From: Verrucomicrobiota bacterium
Lineage (GTDB): Bacteria > Verrucomicrobiota > Verrucomicrobiia > Verrucomicrobiales > Verrucomicrobiaceae
DNA length: 35,386 bases
Reading direction: 5' to 3'
Assembly: GCA_026397605.1 (NCBI GenBank)
Contig: JAPLUM010000660.1
Location: 1 to 35,386 of the forward strand
Under the pieces are notes generated by a model. It was not told where the DNA came from. It saw only the letters and a program-made list of their open reading frames with translations, and made no database searches. Positions 9,524-18,087 of the stretch are shown in pieces (positions within the stretch are counted from its first letter, which is position 1; each line of letters starts with the position of its first letter). Both the position numbers and the translations under genes were made by a program.

Positions 9524-11911
9524 TCACTCCGCGGGAAGCACCTGCACGGCGTCGAGGTGCACGTTGCCTTGGGCTCCCTTGGTTCGGAAGATGACGGCAG
9601 CTTCCTCTCCAGCATTGAAGGTGAAGGTGCCAAGACTGTGCGCTCCTTTAGCTCCCTGCGCCTTCACGGTCTGGTTCAGGGTGAAGGTCTTTTCGCCGTC
9701 AACACTGAGCACGCTCACCGGCGCTGCCTTGGCGCGGTTGGCATGGGGCTGCCAGTAAACCCGCACTTCGTATTTGCCCGTCTGTTTCACGGCGAAGGCG
9801 AATCGTGCACTTGCTGCTGGGTCCTGCGAGAAACGGGTTTGCAGGCCCACGTAGGGCCTTAGCGAGGCACTGGTATTCCATTTGCCAGTGAGTTCCGCAT
9901 CCGCTTCGTCAATGACCAAACCTTCGAGAGAGGCGGGGTCGATGCTATCGCTAAAGACCTCTGGCAGTTCTTTGGCATTGGCTGGGCGATAGAGGTTTGC
10001 CTCCAGTGAATCACGACGCATGACTCCAGGCTGCTTCATCAGATCCTTCAAAATGTCCAAGTATTGCTCATACACGCCCCGAGGACTGGTTTGATGACGA
10101 ACACAGATCCAGGCAGCTTTTCCCACCACCTCGCCCATCATCCCGCAGGTCCGCATCACGCGGGTGCTGCCCAGCGCGAAACGGTCCACGCTGATCGTGC
10201 GTCCAGCCATGAAGAGGTTGCTGATGTCTTTGCTGTAGAAACAGCGGTAGGGCACAGGATAACCTTCTTTACGACCCGGATGATCCCCGTGTTTGGCGAT
10301 GCTGATGAAAGGATTGTCCGGGTAGTTCACCGCATACTGTTCCTTCGGATAATGCAGGTCCTGTGACCAGGTGGTAGGCACGCAGCCATCGGGATGCACG
10401 GCGCCTTTGATCATGTCTTCGCCATTGAAGACGAGGTCGCCCACGATGCGGCGGCTCTCACGCGGTCCACCGATGTAGGCCAGCCAGACGAGGTCATGAT
10501 TCGCATAGCTCTCCGCCTTCAGCGTCTTCAGGGCGGTAACTGCTCCATAAACCGCACGGAAGTTGTGATCCCGAATCAGCTCCAGATCTTTGATCGGATG
10601 CTTGTCAAAACCGCTTTCCCAGAACCATTCGCCACTCACGTAATCCTCTGGATTCTTCACCGGAGTGTAACCAAGGTCGTAACCAGTGGTGTTACGATCA
10701 TTCTTCTCGCCTGCCGGGGCAGTCGGATGCGGCTCTGGAAAGTCTGACAAGGTCAACGGCAGCGCCCAGGGGGTGGCTGGCCAGGTGACCGGTTGATGCA
10801 GGTTTTTCATCACCCACATGTTGCTCATGCCCATGCGGCCTTTTTCCTCCATCATGATCTCGGCACCAGCCAGTGAGCCCACAGTGCCATGTCCCGTGCA
10901 ATCCACGAACAGCTTGCCCACGTAGCGGGTTTCCGTGCCTTTCTTGGTATCCACGCCGGTGACACTGCGGATTGTTTTGCCATCCGTTGTCATGGTCACA
11001 CCGTAAACGAAGGTATTGAGGAACAGATCCAGGTTGGCTTCTGCCCGCACCACCTTTTCTTTCAGACTGTCATTGTACTCCGCTGGATCGGCTGCTGGAC
11101 TGTTGCTGGCACGATCTGCAAACTCCTCGATGATCTCGCCCAGATGCGGATAAAGGCCGCGACGCGTGCCGCCCTGTGCCCAGACTTGCACCTCACTGGA
11201 CCCGTTGCCTCCCAACACCGGGCGATCCTGAACCAGCGCCACCTTGAGCCCCTGCCGAGCGCCGGAAATCGCTGCTCCCAAGCCCGAGTAACCTCCACCG
11301 ACGACGACGAGATCGTATTCTTTCGTCTCCGGCGCTACCTCAGGTAATCCGCAAATAGTGCGACGCAATTGGTTGGTTTTCTCAAAGTCATTGGGCGGTG
11401 TGAAAGCCAAATCCTGAGACAGCAAAACGGCATCGACGCGGCCATCAAATCCAGTCAGATCCTTCAAAGCGATGGTTGCCTCTTTACCGCTGATTTCCAC
11501 ATCCCCTCCACTTTCCCACTGCCAGTCGGAACCCGTGGCTCCAAATTCATGGTCCAGCATCTTGCCGCCAACACGAACCTGAAAACGCCCTGGAGCACCC
11601 GTAGCCTTCCAAGGGCCTACCCAGTTCTTCGTCCGCACCCAGACACGATAAGTGCCTGCCGCTGGAACAGCCACGGTCGTGCTGGCATCTGTCACCGGCT
11701 TACCCATGCCATGGGCTAGCAGGTAGGGCGATCCCATGATGTTGATAAACTGTGTGTCGATGACCCAACCGCCTGCTTTATCAAAAGATTCTGCCTCGAC
11801 CCAAACAGGCTGAGCGGCGCTAAGAGCCGTTGAGAAGGCAAGAGTGGCGAGGATTGAATATCCCGCGGCGCGATTTCGCAGAGCACCGTAAAGTAAGGAG
11901 GCTGTTGTCAT
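9524..11911 (-). CDS. FAD-dependent oxidoreductase (FAD_oxidored family) flanked by N- and C-terminal beta/carbohydrate-binding-like domains
   Basis: Signal peptide; N-terminal PVWVEAESFDKAGGWVIDTQF… module; Rossmann motif YDLVVVGGGYSGLGAAISGARQGLKVALVQDRPVLGGNGSSE; C-terminal golvesin-C-like module (GLVIDEADAELTGKWNTSASLRPYVGLQTRFS). Confidence 0.88.
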   Translation of the reverse strand: MTTASLLYGALRNRAAGYSILATLAFSTALSAAQPVWVEAESFDKAGGWVIDTQFINIMGSPYLLAHGMGKPVTDASTTVAVPAAGTYRVWVRTKNWVGPWKATGAPGRFQVRVGGKMLDHEFGATGSDWQWESGGDVEISGKEATIALKDLTGFDGRVDAVLLSQDLAFTPPNDFEKTNQLRRTICGLPEVAPETKEYDLVVVGGGYSGLGAAISGARQGLKVALVQDRPVLGGNGSSEVQVWAQGGTRRGLYPHLGEIIEEFADRASNSPAADPAEYNDSLKEKVVRAEANLDLFLNTFVYGVTMTTDGKTIRSVTGVDTKKGTETRYVGKLFVDCTGHGTVGSLAGAEIMMEEKGRMGMSNMWVMKNLHQPVTWPATPWALPLTLSDFPEPHPTAPAGEKNDRNTTGYDLGYTPVKNPEDYVSGEWFWESGFDKHPIKDLELIRDHNFRAVYGAVTALKTLKAESYANHDLVWLAYIGGPRESRRIVGDLVFNGEDMIKGAVHPDGCVPTTWSQDLHYPKEQYAVNYPDNPFISIAKHGDHPGRKEGYPVPYRCFYSKDISNLFMAGRTISVDRFALGSTRVMRTCGMMGEVVGKAAWICVRHQTSPRGVYEQYLDILKDLMKQPGVMRRDSLEANLYRPANAKELPEVFSDSIDPASLEGLVIDEADAELTGKWNTSASLRPYVGLQTRFSQDPAASARFAFAVKQTGKYEVRVYWQPHANRAKAAPVSVLSVDGEKTFTLNQTVKAQGAKGAHSLGTFTFNAGEEAAVIFRTKGAQGNVHLDAVQVLPAE

Positions 11912-12098
11912 GATTCGTGAGGTTTGGCGATGAGTGGATCAGGGTAAATCAATTGCCGCTATAGGTTTTGATTGCTCGCAGCTTTTGATTCAAGATCTTT
12001 CTCGATGCGTTTTGCGGCAGACAAAACTTTGACTCATGGGATTAGGATTCCAGGTTATTCTGGAGATGCCGGCCTTGGCTTTTCAAACTCTCAGTCCT

Positions 12099-12125
12099 CT
12101 GTGAAATCTGTGTCATCTGTGGATG
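12099..12125 (+). repeat. Three tandem 9-mers CTGTG-NN-AT-type (CTGTGAAAT CTGTGTCAT CTGTGGATG)
   Basis: Direct reading of the intergenic region between the divergent genes at 11911(-) and 12211(+). Confidence 0.6.
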
Positions 12126-12210
12126 AAAGTTCAGAGGAACTTAATTTTCGCAAAATACTTCGTCACAACTGACGGGAAGGGATTATTCTAAAGGAGTACC
12201 TCTTCTTTAT

Positions 12211-15200
12211 ATGTCCCCTTCTCCAGGTTCGTGGTTCGCGCGGGTGATCCGTGTGGTTTTTGGCGAGTTTCAATACCGGCCACCGGACTGGATGCCGCGT
12301 TTTACGCGGGCGGCTGACGCGGAGGTGTGCTCTCGGCCGGGGCGGTATGCGCTGCTCATAGTCCTCTCTGGCGTGGTGGCTGTGGCGGTGCCGCCGATCT
12401 TGGAGTGGCAGAGGGCACATCAGCCGCGTGAGCGACAACTCACGGAGGTCCGCAAACTGAGTGGCACTCTGACGATGCCGAGCTTGACGGCGATGGTGAA
12501 GGACAAGCCGGTGTTTCAAGCGCTGACGCTTAGCTTCAGTGGCTCGGTCGCAAAGCTGGATGCGGTGGGTAAAGCTGCCTCAGGTGTCTCCCTGACCCCG
12601 GCTCATGAAGGGGCGTGGAATTGGACCTCAGAAAAACAGCTGACTTTCACGCCTACGAAAGACTGGCCTGCTGATCAGGAGTATGTCGTCACACTGGACG
12701 CGGCTACGCTGCCAGCGGAGGTGGCCTTAGCGCAGACAAGCTGGAAAGGCCGCACAAAAGCGCTGGAGATCACGGTCACGGAGGCAGAGTTCCAGATTGA
12801 TCCGCGGGACCCGAGTCTGCAAAACATCGTGGTGGGCTACATGTCCAGTCATCCGCTTAGTAAGCTTGAGGTGCAGAACTCCCTGCAAATGGAGGTCGTT
12901 GGTGGTGCCAAGGTCTTTGATTGGAAAGGCCAGAAGCCAGATCAGCTTTTCACGGTCGTGGAAGGCAAGCATGAGCGGAAGTTTTGGCTGCGCAGCACTC
13001 GCGTTCAGGTACCGGAAAAGGAGGACTTTGTGAAAGTCACCTTACGCGGCAGCCTGACGACTACGGTCGGTGGGGCAAAGCTGGGCCAGGACATCCTGCG
13101 CAAGGTGCGTGTGCCAGACATCGAAAGCGGATTCCGCATCACGAGTGCTGAAACGGAGATCGTGAAGACGCAGGAAGGTGAGCCCGAGCAGTTTCTCTTC
13201 ATCAACACCGAAGGCTACGTGACCACGGAGTCGCTCATGAAAAAACTGGGTGTCTGGTTGGAGCCACCGAACTTCACCATCGTCGATCCACTCGGGAAAC
13301 GAGTCAGCCCTAGTGGGAATGATGTGACGGAGGATATGCTGCGTCAGTTCTCTGCTGTGTCGCTGAAGCCAGTGGAGCTGGAGCTCAGTGATGACTCACC
13401 GGCGACGAAGCGTCATGGCTACAAGTTTCTAACCGAAAAACAGGGCAGGCTTTTCATCCGCATCGGCAAAGGGGTGGAGGCACTCGGCGGCTTCCGATTG
13501 GGCAAAGAGTTCCGCGCTTTTCAAAGCGTGCCTGACTTCCCCAAAGAGGTGCAGCTCCTCGGCAAAGGCGGTGTGTTAGCGCTCCAGGGCGAGCGTAAAC
13601 TGTCGGTAAAATCTCGCGGTGTGCCGCATCTGCGTGTGACCATGGCGCGTGTGCCAGCTCGGCAGGTAAATCATCTCGTGGTCATGACAGAGGGCGACTT
13701 TGCCAGTCCTTACTTTGTCATGGGAGACAGCTTTGATGAGTCAAACATCGCCCACTTTCTGCGCCGCGTGCAGCCGGTGGCGATGAAGAATGAATACGAG
13801 GCCTGTTACAGTGTGCTGGACTTTGCCGGCGCGCTACAAACACCGGACAACAGTGACCCGGATGCCTCACGCGGGCTCTTCTTTGTGACCACGGAGGGCG
13901 TGGTGCCATCCTCAGCCAGCTCGCAGAAACGTCTGGAAGGTGATGACGTGGAGGACGACTGGTCTGAGATCGGCGCTGAGGCCAGGGAGAAGCGTTTCGT
14001 GCTGGTGACGGATCTCGGCCTCATGGTGAAACGCAATGCGAATGGCAGTCGAGATGTCTTTGTGCAGAGCATCCAGAAGGGTGAGCCTGTGAATGCGGTC
14101 ACCATCACCGTGCTGGCCAAGAATGGTGAATACCTGCTGCAACAAACCACCGCAGATGGTCACGCGCTGCTGCCGAGTTTAGAGAACTTCCAGCGTGAGA
14201 AGCGACCTGTGGCCATCGTGGCTTCTCTGGGCAATGACCTTGCTTTTTTACCCTTTGAGCGGCCAGATCGTTTGCTGGACTTTTCCCGGTTTGACATCGG
14301 TGGTGTGCTGGCTTCTGAAGGTGAGGCCTTGGAGGCCTTTGTCTTCACGGAGCGCGGCATTTACCGGCCTGGAGATGACATCCACATCGGTGCAGTGGTG
14401 AAGCGGCGTGATTGGTTGGCGGGTCTCACGGGCCTGCCGCTGGAGGTGCAAGTGATGAACTCCAAAGATGAAATCATCGATACTCAAAAGCTCTCTCTTA
14501 CTGCTGACGGCCTCATCGAAGCCAAAACCAAAACCGATGAAGCCGACCCAACAGGGCGCTATGTCGTGCGGCTCTACCTTGTGCGTGATGATGAGCGTAT
14601 CCGCTTGGGGCAGACGGTCATTCGAGTGGAGGACTTCCAGCCAGACCGCATGAAGTTAGACGTCACACTCGCTGGAGATAACGGTGGCGGTTGGCTCCAA
14701 CCCAAGGGCATCTCGGCCAAAGCCACGCTTCAAACTTTGTTCGGCTTTGCCGCAGCTGATCGCACACTGAAAGCCCGCCTGGAACTGACTCCAGGCGATT
14801 TTGCCTTCGAAGCCTATCCTGACTACACCTTTCATAATCGCCTGCCCATGACCTCACTCATGGACGAACAGACGCTGGAGCCTGGACAAAAAGTGGAGCT
14901 AGGTGAAGTGAAGACGGATGCTGCTGGCAGCGCTGAATTTAACCTTGGCATGGAGCGCTTTGCTCAGAGCTGCTTTCAGGCAAATCTGTTGATTGAAGCA
15001 TTCGAGGCTGATGGGGGACGCAGCGTTCGTTTTGGTAAAAGTTTCCTCGTAGCAGAGTTGCCGTATGTCATCGGCTACAAGGCAGATGCCAAGCTGGACT
15101 ACCTGGGCAAAGACATGCAGGCGAGCGTGCGTTTCATGGCGCTGGGACCCACTGTTAAACCTGTGGCAGCGCCTGCACTCACGGCGCGCATCGTGCAGAT

Positions 15201-18078
15201 ACGCCATGTGTCTGTGCTGACTAAGCAGGAAAACGACAGCTACGCCTACATCTCCACCCGCCGTGAAAGTACGCTGAGTGAGACGCCCTTTCGTTTGCCT
15301 GTAGAAGGCAGCTCCTTCAGCCTGCCGACCAGTGCTGCTGGTGAGTATCGTCTAGAGCTGCGTGATCTGGAGAACCATGTCGTGTGCAGCACCGTCTTTA
15401 ACATCGTCGGTCAAGGGGATGCAGGTCGCAGTCTGGAGCGTGATGCTGAACTCGGCATCAAACTCGCCAAGACAACCTGGAACAGTGGCGACTCCCTGGA
15501 GGCCAGTCTCAGCGCTGCCTATACGGGCGCGGGCCTGCTCACCCTGGAGCGTGAGCGGGTGCTCGGCTGGCAGTGGTTCAAAGCAGGCACACCCGCAAGT
15601 GTGCAGCACATGACTCTACCTGAAAGCATCGAAGGCTCCACCTATATGAACGCATCCTTTGTTCGGGCATTGGACTCACCTGAAATCTTTACCACACCGC
15701 TCAGCTATGCTGTGGCGCATTTTACGGCGAACCCAGACAAGCACCGTATCTCCCTCACGCTGGATGCGCCAGCAATCGTGAAGCCTGGAGAGCAGCTCAC
15801 CATTGGCTTCCAAGCAGCCAAGCCATGCCGCATCGTTGTCTATGCAGTGGATGCAGGCATTCATCAAATCAGTGACTACTCGCTGCCAGATCCACTGGCG
15901 CATCTGGATCGCCAACGCGCTTTGGAAGTGCAGACCGAGCAGATGATGGACCTGCTCATTCCCGAGTTTAGTCTGATCTCCAAAGCGAAAGCCTATGGTG
16001 GCGATGCTGATAAGCCACTGCGCCTCGGTTTGAACCCTTTCAAGCGCCGTCGTGAGCCGCCGGTGGTGTATTGGAGCGGACTCATCGAAGCTGGCCCGGA
16101 GCGGAAAGAAGTGAGCTACAGCGTGCCGGATTACTTTGCTGGAAAGCTTAATCTCATGGCCGTCGCAGTCGCCGCAGAGGGTGTTGGCCGAGCAGAGACG
16201 AGTTGCCTTGTGCGGGGGCCCTTGGTGCTGACGCCGAATGTGCCCTTCTTTGCTGCGCCTGGAGATGAATTCACGGCATCGCTCACCGTCGCCAATAATC
16301 TGGAAGGTGCCGAAGCACAGCAGCCTATTTCCCTGGTGGCTCAGGTCACGCCACATTTGGAACTCATCGAGTCACCGCAGGTGCCGCTGAACATCGCCGC
16401 AGGCACAGAGGACACCGTGCGCTTCCGCGTGAAGGTGAAAGATGAACTAGGCAGCGCAGAGATCACCTTTAAAGCCGAGGTCGCTGGCCAAACTGTGCTA
16501 CGCCGCGCCACGCTGAGTGTGCGACCTGCCGCGCCGTTCATCACGAATGTGCAAAGCGGTTGGTTCAGGGAACCGACGAAAGACGTGAATGTGAAGCGCC
16601 AAATGTTCCCGCAGTTTCGCAAGCTAGAAGCCAGCATCTCGGCACTGCCACTGGGACTGGCCCGTGGGCTGGAAGCTTACCTGCACGAGTATCCCTACGG
16701 CTGCTCGGAGCAGATCACTAGCCGGGCCATTGCGCGACTACTATTGAGCAAAGAAGTGGACTTTGGTCTAGATGCCGCTGAATCCGCTCGGCAATTGGAT
16801 ACCTCCTTTCAACTGCTGCGCAGCCGACAAAATAGCGATGGCGGTTTTGGCTACTGGGGCTCTGATGCCAATGGCGGGATTGATTACCTCTCTGTCTATG
16901 TCACCCGATTTCTGACTGAGGCACGGGACGCAGGCCACGCTGTGCCATCCGCCTTGCTAGACAGTGCCCGCTCACGCATGCAGCAGATGGCCCGTGCGGA
17001 GCCGCATGGCCTGGATGATGCCAGCATCCAAGCCGCCGCCATCTACCTGCTGACACGTCAGGGCATCAACACCTCTAGCCAAGTTTTGAATCTGCGTGAT
17101 CATCTGCGCACCCATTTTAAAGAAGAAGTCTGGCGCACCCATCTCGTCTCTGCCTATTTGGCCAGCACCTATGCCCTGCTGAAGCAGCAGAAAGAAGCCG
17201 AAACACTCATCACGGGCTATTGGCAAAGTGTGCGTAAAGCACGCAGCGCTGCCAGCTGGAGAGGCGACTACTATCTCGATCCGCAAGTCAGCCAGGCAGA
17301 AGGCTTCGCGCTCGTTTGCAGGCACTTCCCTGAGATCGGCAGTGAGTTCCGTTATGAAGACCTCGCCATCATCACCGAACCACTTTCACAGCGCTTTAAC
17401 ACGCTAAGTGCTGCGACCAGTATCCTTGCTCTCAAAGCCTACTCCGACCTTGCCAAACAAGCGCAGGTGAAGCTTTCCATCAGCGAGCTCAGTCGTACTC
17501 AGGCCGCCGTCAGTGCGCTTGTCACCGAACAAAGCGGCCTCGTGAAAAGCACCTTCACTGCGCAAGCCGCAAGTCTGCGCTTTGGCCTGAAACAAGAAGG
17601 CAGTGATCTGGGTGCTTTTTATCAAGTCACTGAGTCCGGCTACGATCTCGGCCTGCCAAGCGAGCGCATTCGCAACGGTCTTGAAGTCTATCGCGAGATC
17701 ATCGATGCCGAAGGTAAGGCCGTCACCACTCTCAAAGTTGGTGAAGGTACCACCGTGCGTCTGCGACTGCGAAACATCTCACCCGATGATCTGAGTAACA
17801 TCGCCCTGCTCGACCTGCTGCCAGGCAGCTTTGAGATCGAGCCGAACAACCTCCGTCCAGGTCGTAATGCAGTGCCAGGAGCTGATTTTGTCGATGTCCG
17901 AGAAGATCGGAACCTCTTCTTCTGCTCGCTCGATAAAGGTGAATCCAAGACCTTTACCTATCGCATCAAACCCATCGCCGCCGGCACCTACATCATCCCT
18001 CCCCTCTTCGCCGAAGCAATGTACGACCGAGCCATTCATGGCCGCGAGGGCGATGGCAAGGTGGTGGTGGAACCGTGA
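12211..18078 (+). CDS. Bacterial alpha-2-macroglobulin family protein with thioester motif
   Basis: 1955 aa. N-terminal TM anchor (YALLIVLSGVVAVAVPPILEW); MG-domain features (FVFTERGIYRPGDDIHIGAVVKR); thioester region YPYGCSEQITSR (CSEQ at nt 16702-16713); helical TED region; C-terminal MG/receptor-like domain. Confidence 0.94.
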   Translation: MSPSPGSWFARVIRVVFGEFQYRPPDWMPRFTRAADAEVCSRPGRYALLIVLSGVVAVAVPPILEWQRAHQPRERQLTEVRKLSGTLTMPSLTAMVKDKPVFQALTLSFSGSVAKLDAVGKAASGVSLTPAHEGAWNWTSEKQLTFTPTKDWPADQEYVVTLDAATLPAEVALAQTSWKGRTKALEITVTEAEFQIDPRDPSLQNIVVGYMSSHPLSKLEVQNSLQMEVVGGAKVFDWKGQKPDQLFTVVEGKHERKFWLRSTRVQVPEKEDFVKVTLRGSLTTTVGGAKLGQDILRKVRVPDIESGFRITSAETEIVKTQEGEPEQFLFINTEGYVTTESLMKKLGVWLEPPNFTIVDPLGKRVSPSGNDVTEDMLRQFSAVSLKPVELELSDDSPATKRHGYKFLTEKQGRLFIRIGKGVEALGGFRLGKEFRAFQSVPDFPKEVQLLGKGGVLALQGERKLSVKSRGVPHLRVTMARVPARQVNHLVVMTEGDFASPYFVMGDSFDESNIAHFLRRVQPVAMKNEYEACYSVLDFAGALQTPDNSDPDASRGLFFVTTEGVVPSSASSQKRLEGDDVEDDWSEIGAEAREKRFVLVTDLGLMVKRNANGSRDVFVQSIQKGEPVNAVTITVLAKNGEYLLQQTTADGHALLPSLENFQREKRPVAIVASLGNDLAFLPFERPDRLLDFSRFDIGGVLASEGEALEAFVFTERGIYRPGDDIHIGAVVKRRDWLAGLTGLPLEVQVMNSKDEIIDTQKLSLTADGLIEAKTKTDEADPTGRYVVRLYLVRDDERIRLGQTVIRVEDFQPDRMKLDVTLAGDNGGGWLQPKGISAKATLQTLFGFAAADRTLKARLELTPGDFAFEAYPDYTFHNRLPMTSLMDEQTLEPGQKVELGEVKTDAAGSAEFNLGMERFAQSCFQANLLIEAFEADGGRSVRFGKSFLVAELPYVIGYKADAKLDYLGKDMQASVRFMALGPTVKPVAAPALTARIVQIRHVSVLTKQENDSYAYISTRRESTLSETPFRLPVEGSSFSLPTSAAGEYRLELRDLENHVVCSTVFNIVGQGDAGRSLERDAELGIKLAKTTWNSGDSLEASLSAAYTGAGLLTLERERVLGWQWFKAGTPASVQHMTLPESIEGSTYMNASFVRALDSPEIFTTPLSYAVAHFTANPDKHRISLTLDAPAIVKPGEQLTIGFQAAKPCRIVVYAVDAGIHQISDYSLPDPLAHLDRQRALEVQTEQMMDLLIPEFSLISKAKAYGGDADKPLRLGLNPFKRRREPPVVYWSGLIEAGPERKEVSYSVPDYFAGKLNLMAVAVAAEGVGRAETSCLVRGPLVLTPNVPFFAAPGDEFTASLTVANNLEGAEAQQPISLVAQVTPHLELIESPQVPLNIAAGTEDTVRFRVKVKDELGSAEITFKAEVAGQTVLRRATLSVRPAAPFITNVQSGWFREPTKDVNVKRQMFPQFRKLEASISALPLGLARGLEAYLHEYPYGCSEQITSRAIARLLLSKEVDFGLDAAESARQLDTSFQLLRSRQNSDGGFGYWGSDANGGIDYLSVYVTRFLTEARDAGHAVPSALLDSARSRMQQMARAEPHGLDDASIQAAAIYLLTRQGINTSSQVLNLRDHLRTHFKEEVWRTHLVSAYLASTYALLKQQKEAETLITGYWQSVRKARSAASWRGDYYLDPQVSQAEGFALVCRHFPEIGSEFRYEDLAIITEPLSQRFNTLSAATSILALKAYSDLAKQAQVKLSISELSRTQAAVSALVTEQSGLVKSTFTAQAASLRFGLKQEGSDLGAFYQVTESGYDLGLPSERIRNGLEVYREIIDAEGKAVTTLKVGEGTTVRLRLRNISPDDLSNIALLDLLPGSFEIEPNNLRPGRNAVPGADFVDVREDRNLFFCSLDKGESKTFTYRIKPIAAGTYIIPPLFAEAMYDRAIHGREGDGKVVVEP

Positions 18079-18087
18079 GGTTTTTTC

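Noticed and set aside
9430-9633. Upstream extension of the TIM-barrel ORF (MAPSPSMLERK…)
   Set aside because: Overlaps the 3' end of the FAD oxidoreductase gene and would bury the Tat signal.
15676-16356. 226-aa minus-strand ORF
   Set aside because: Antisense shadow of the A2M gene; no recognisable domain.
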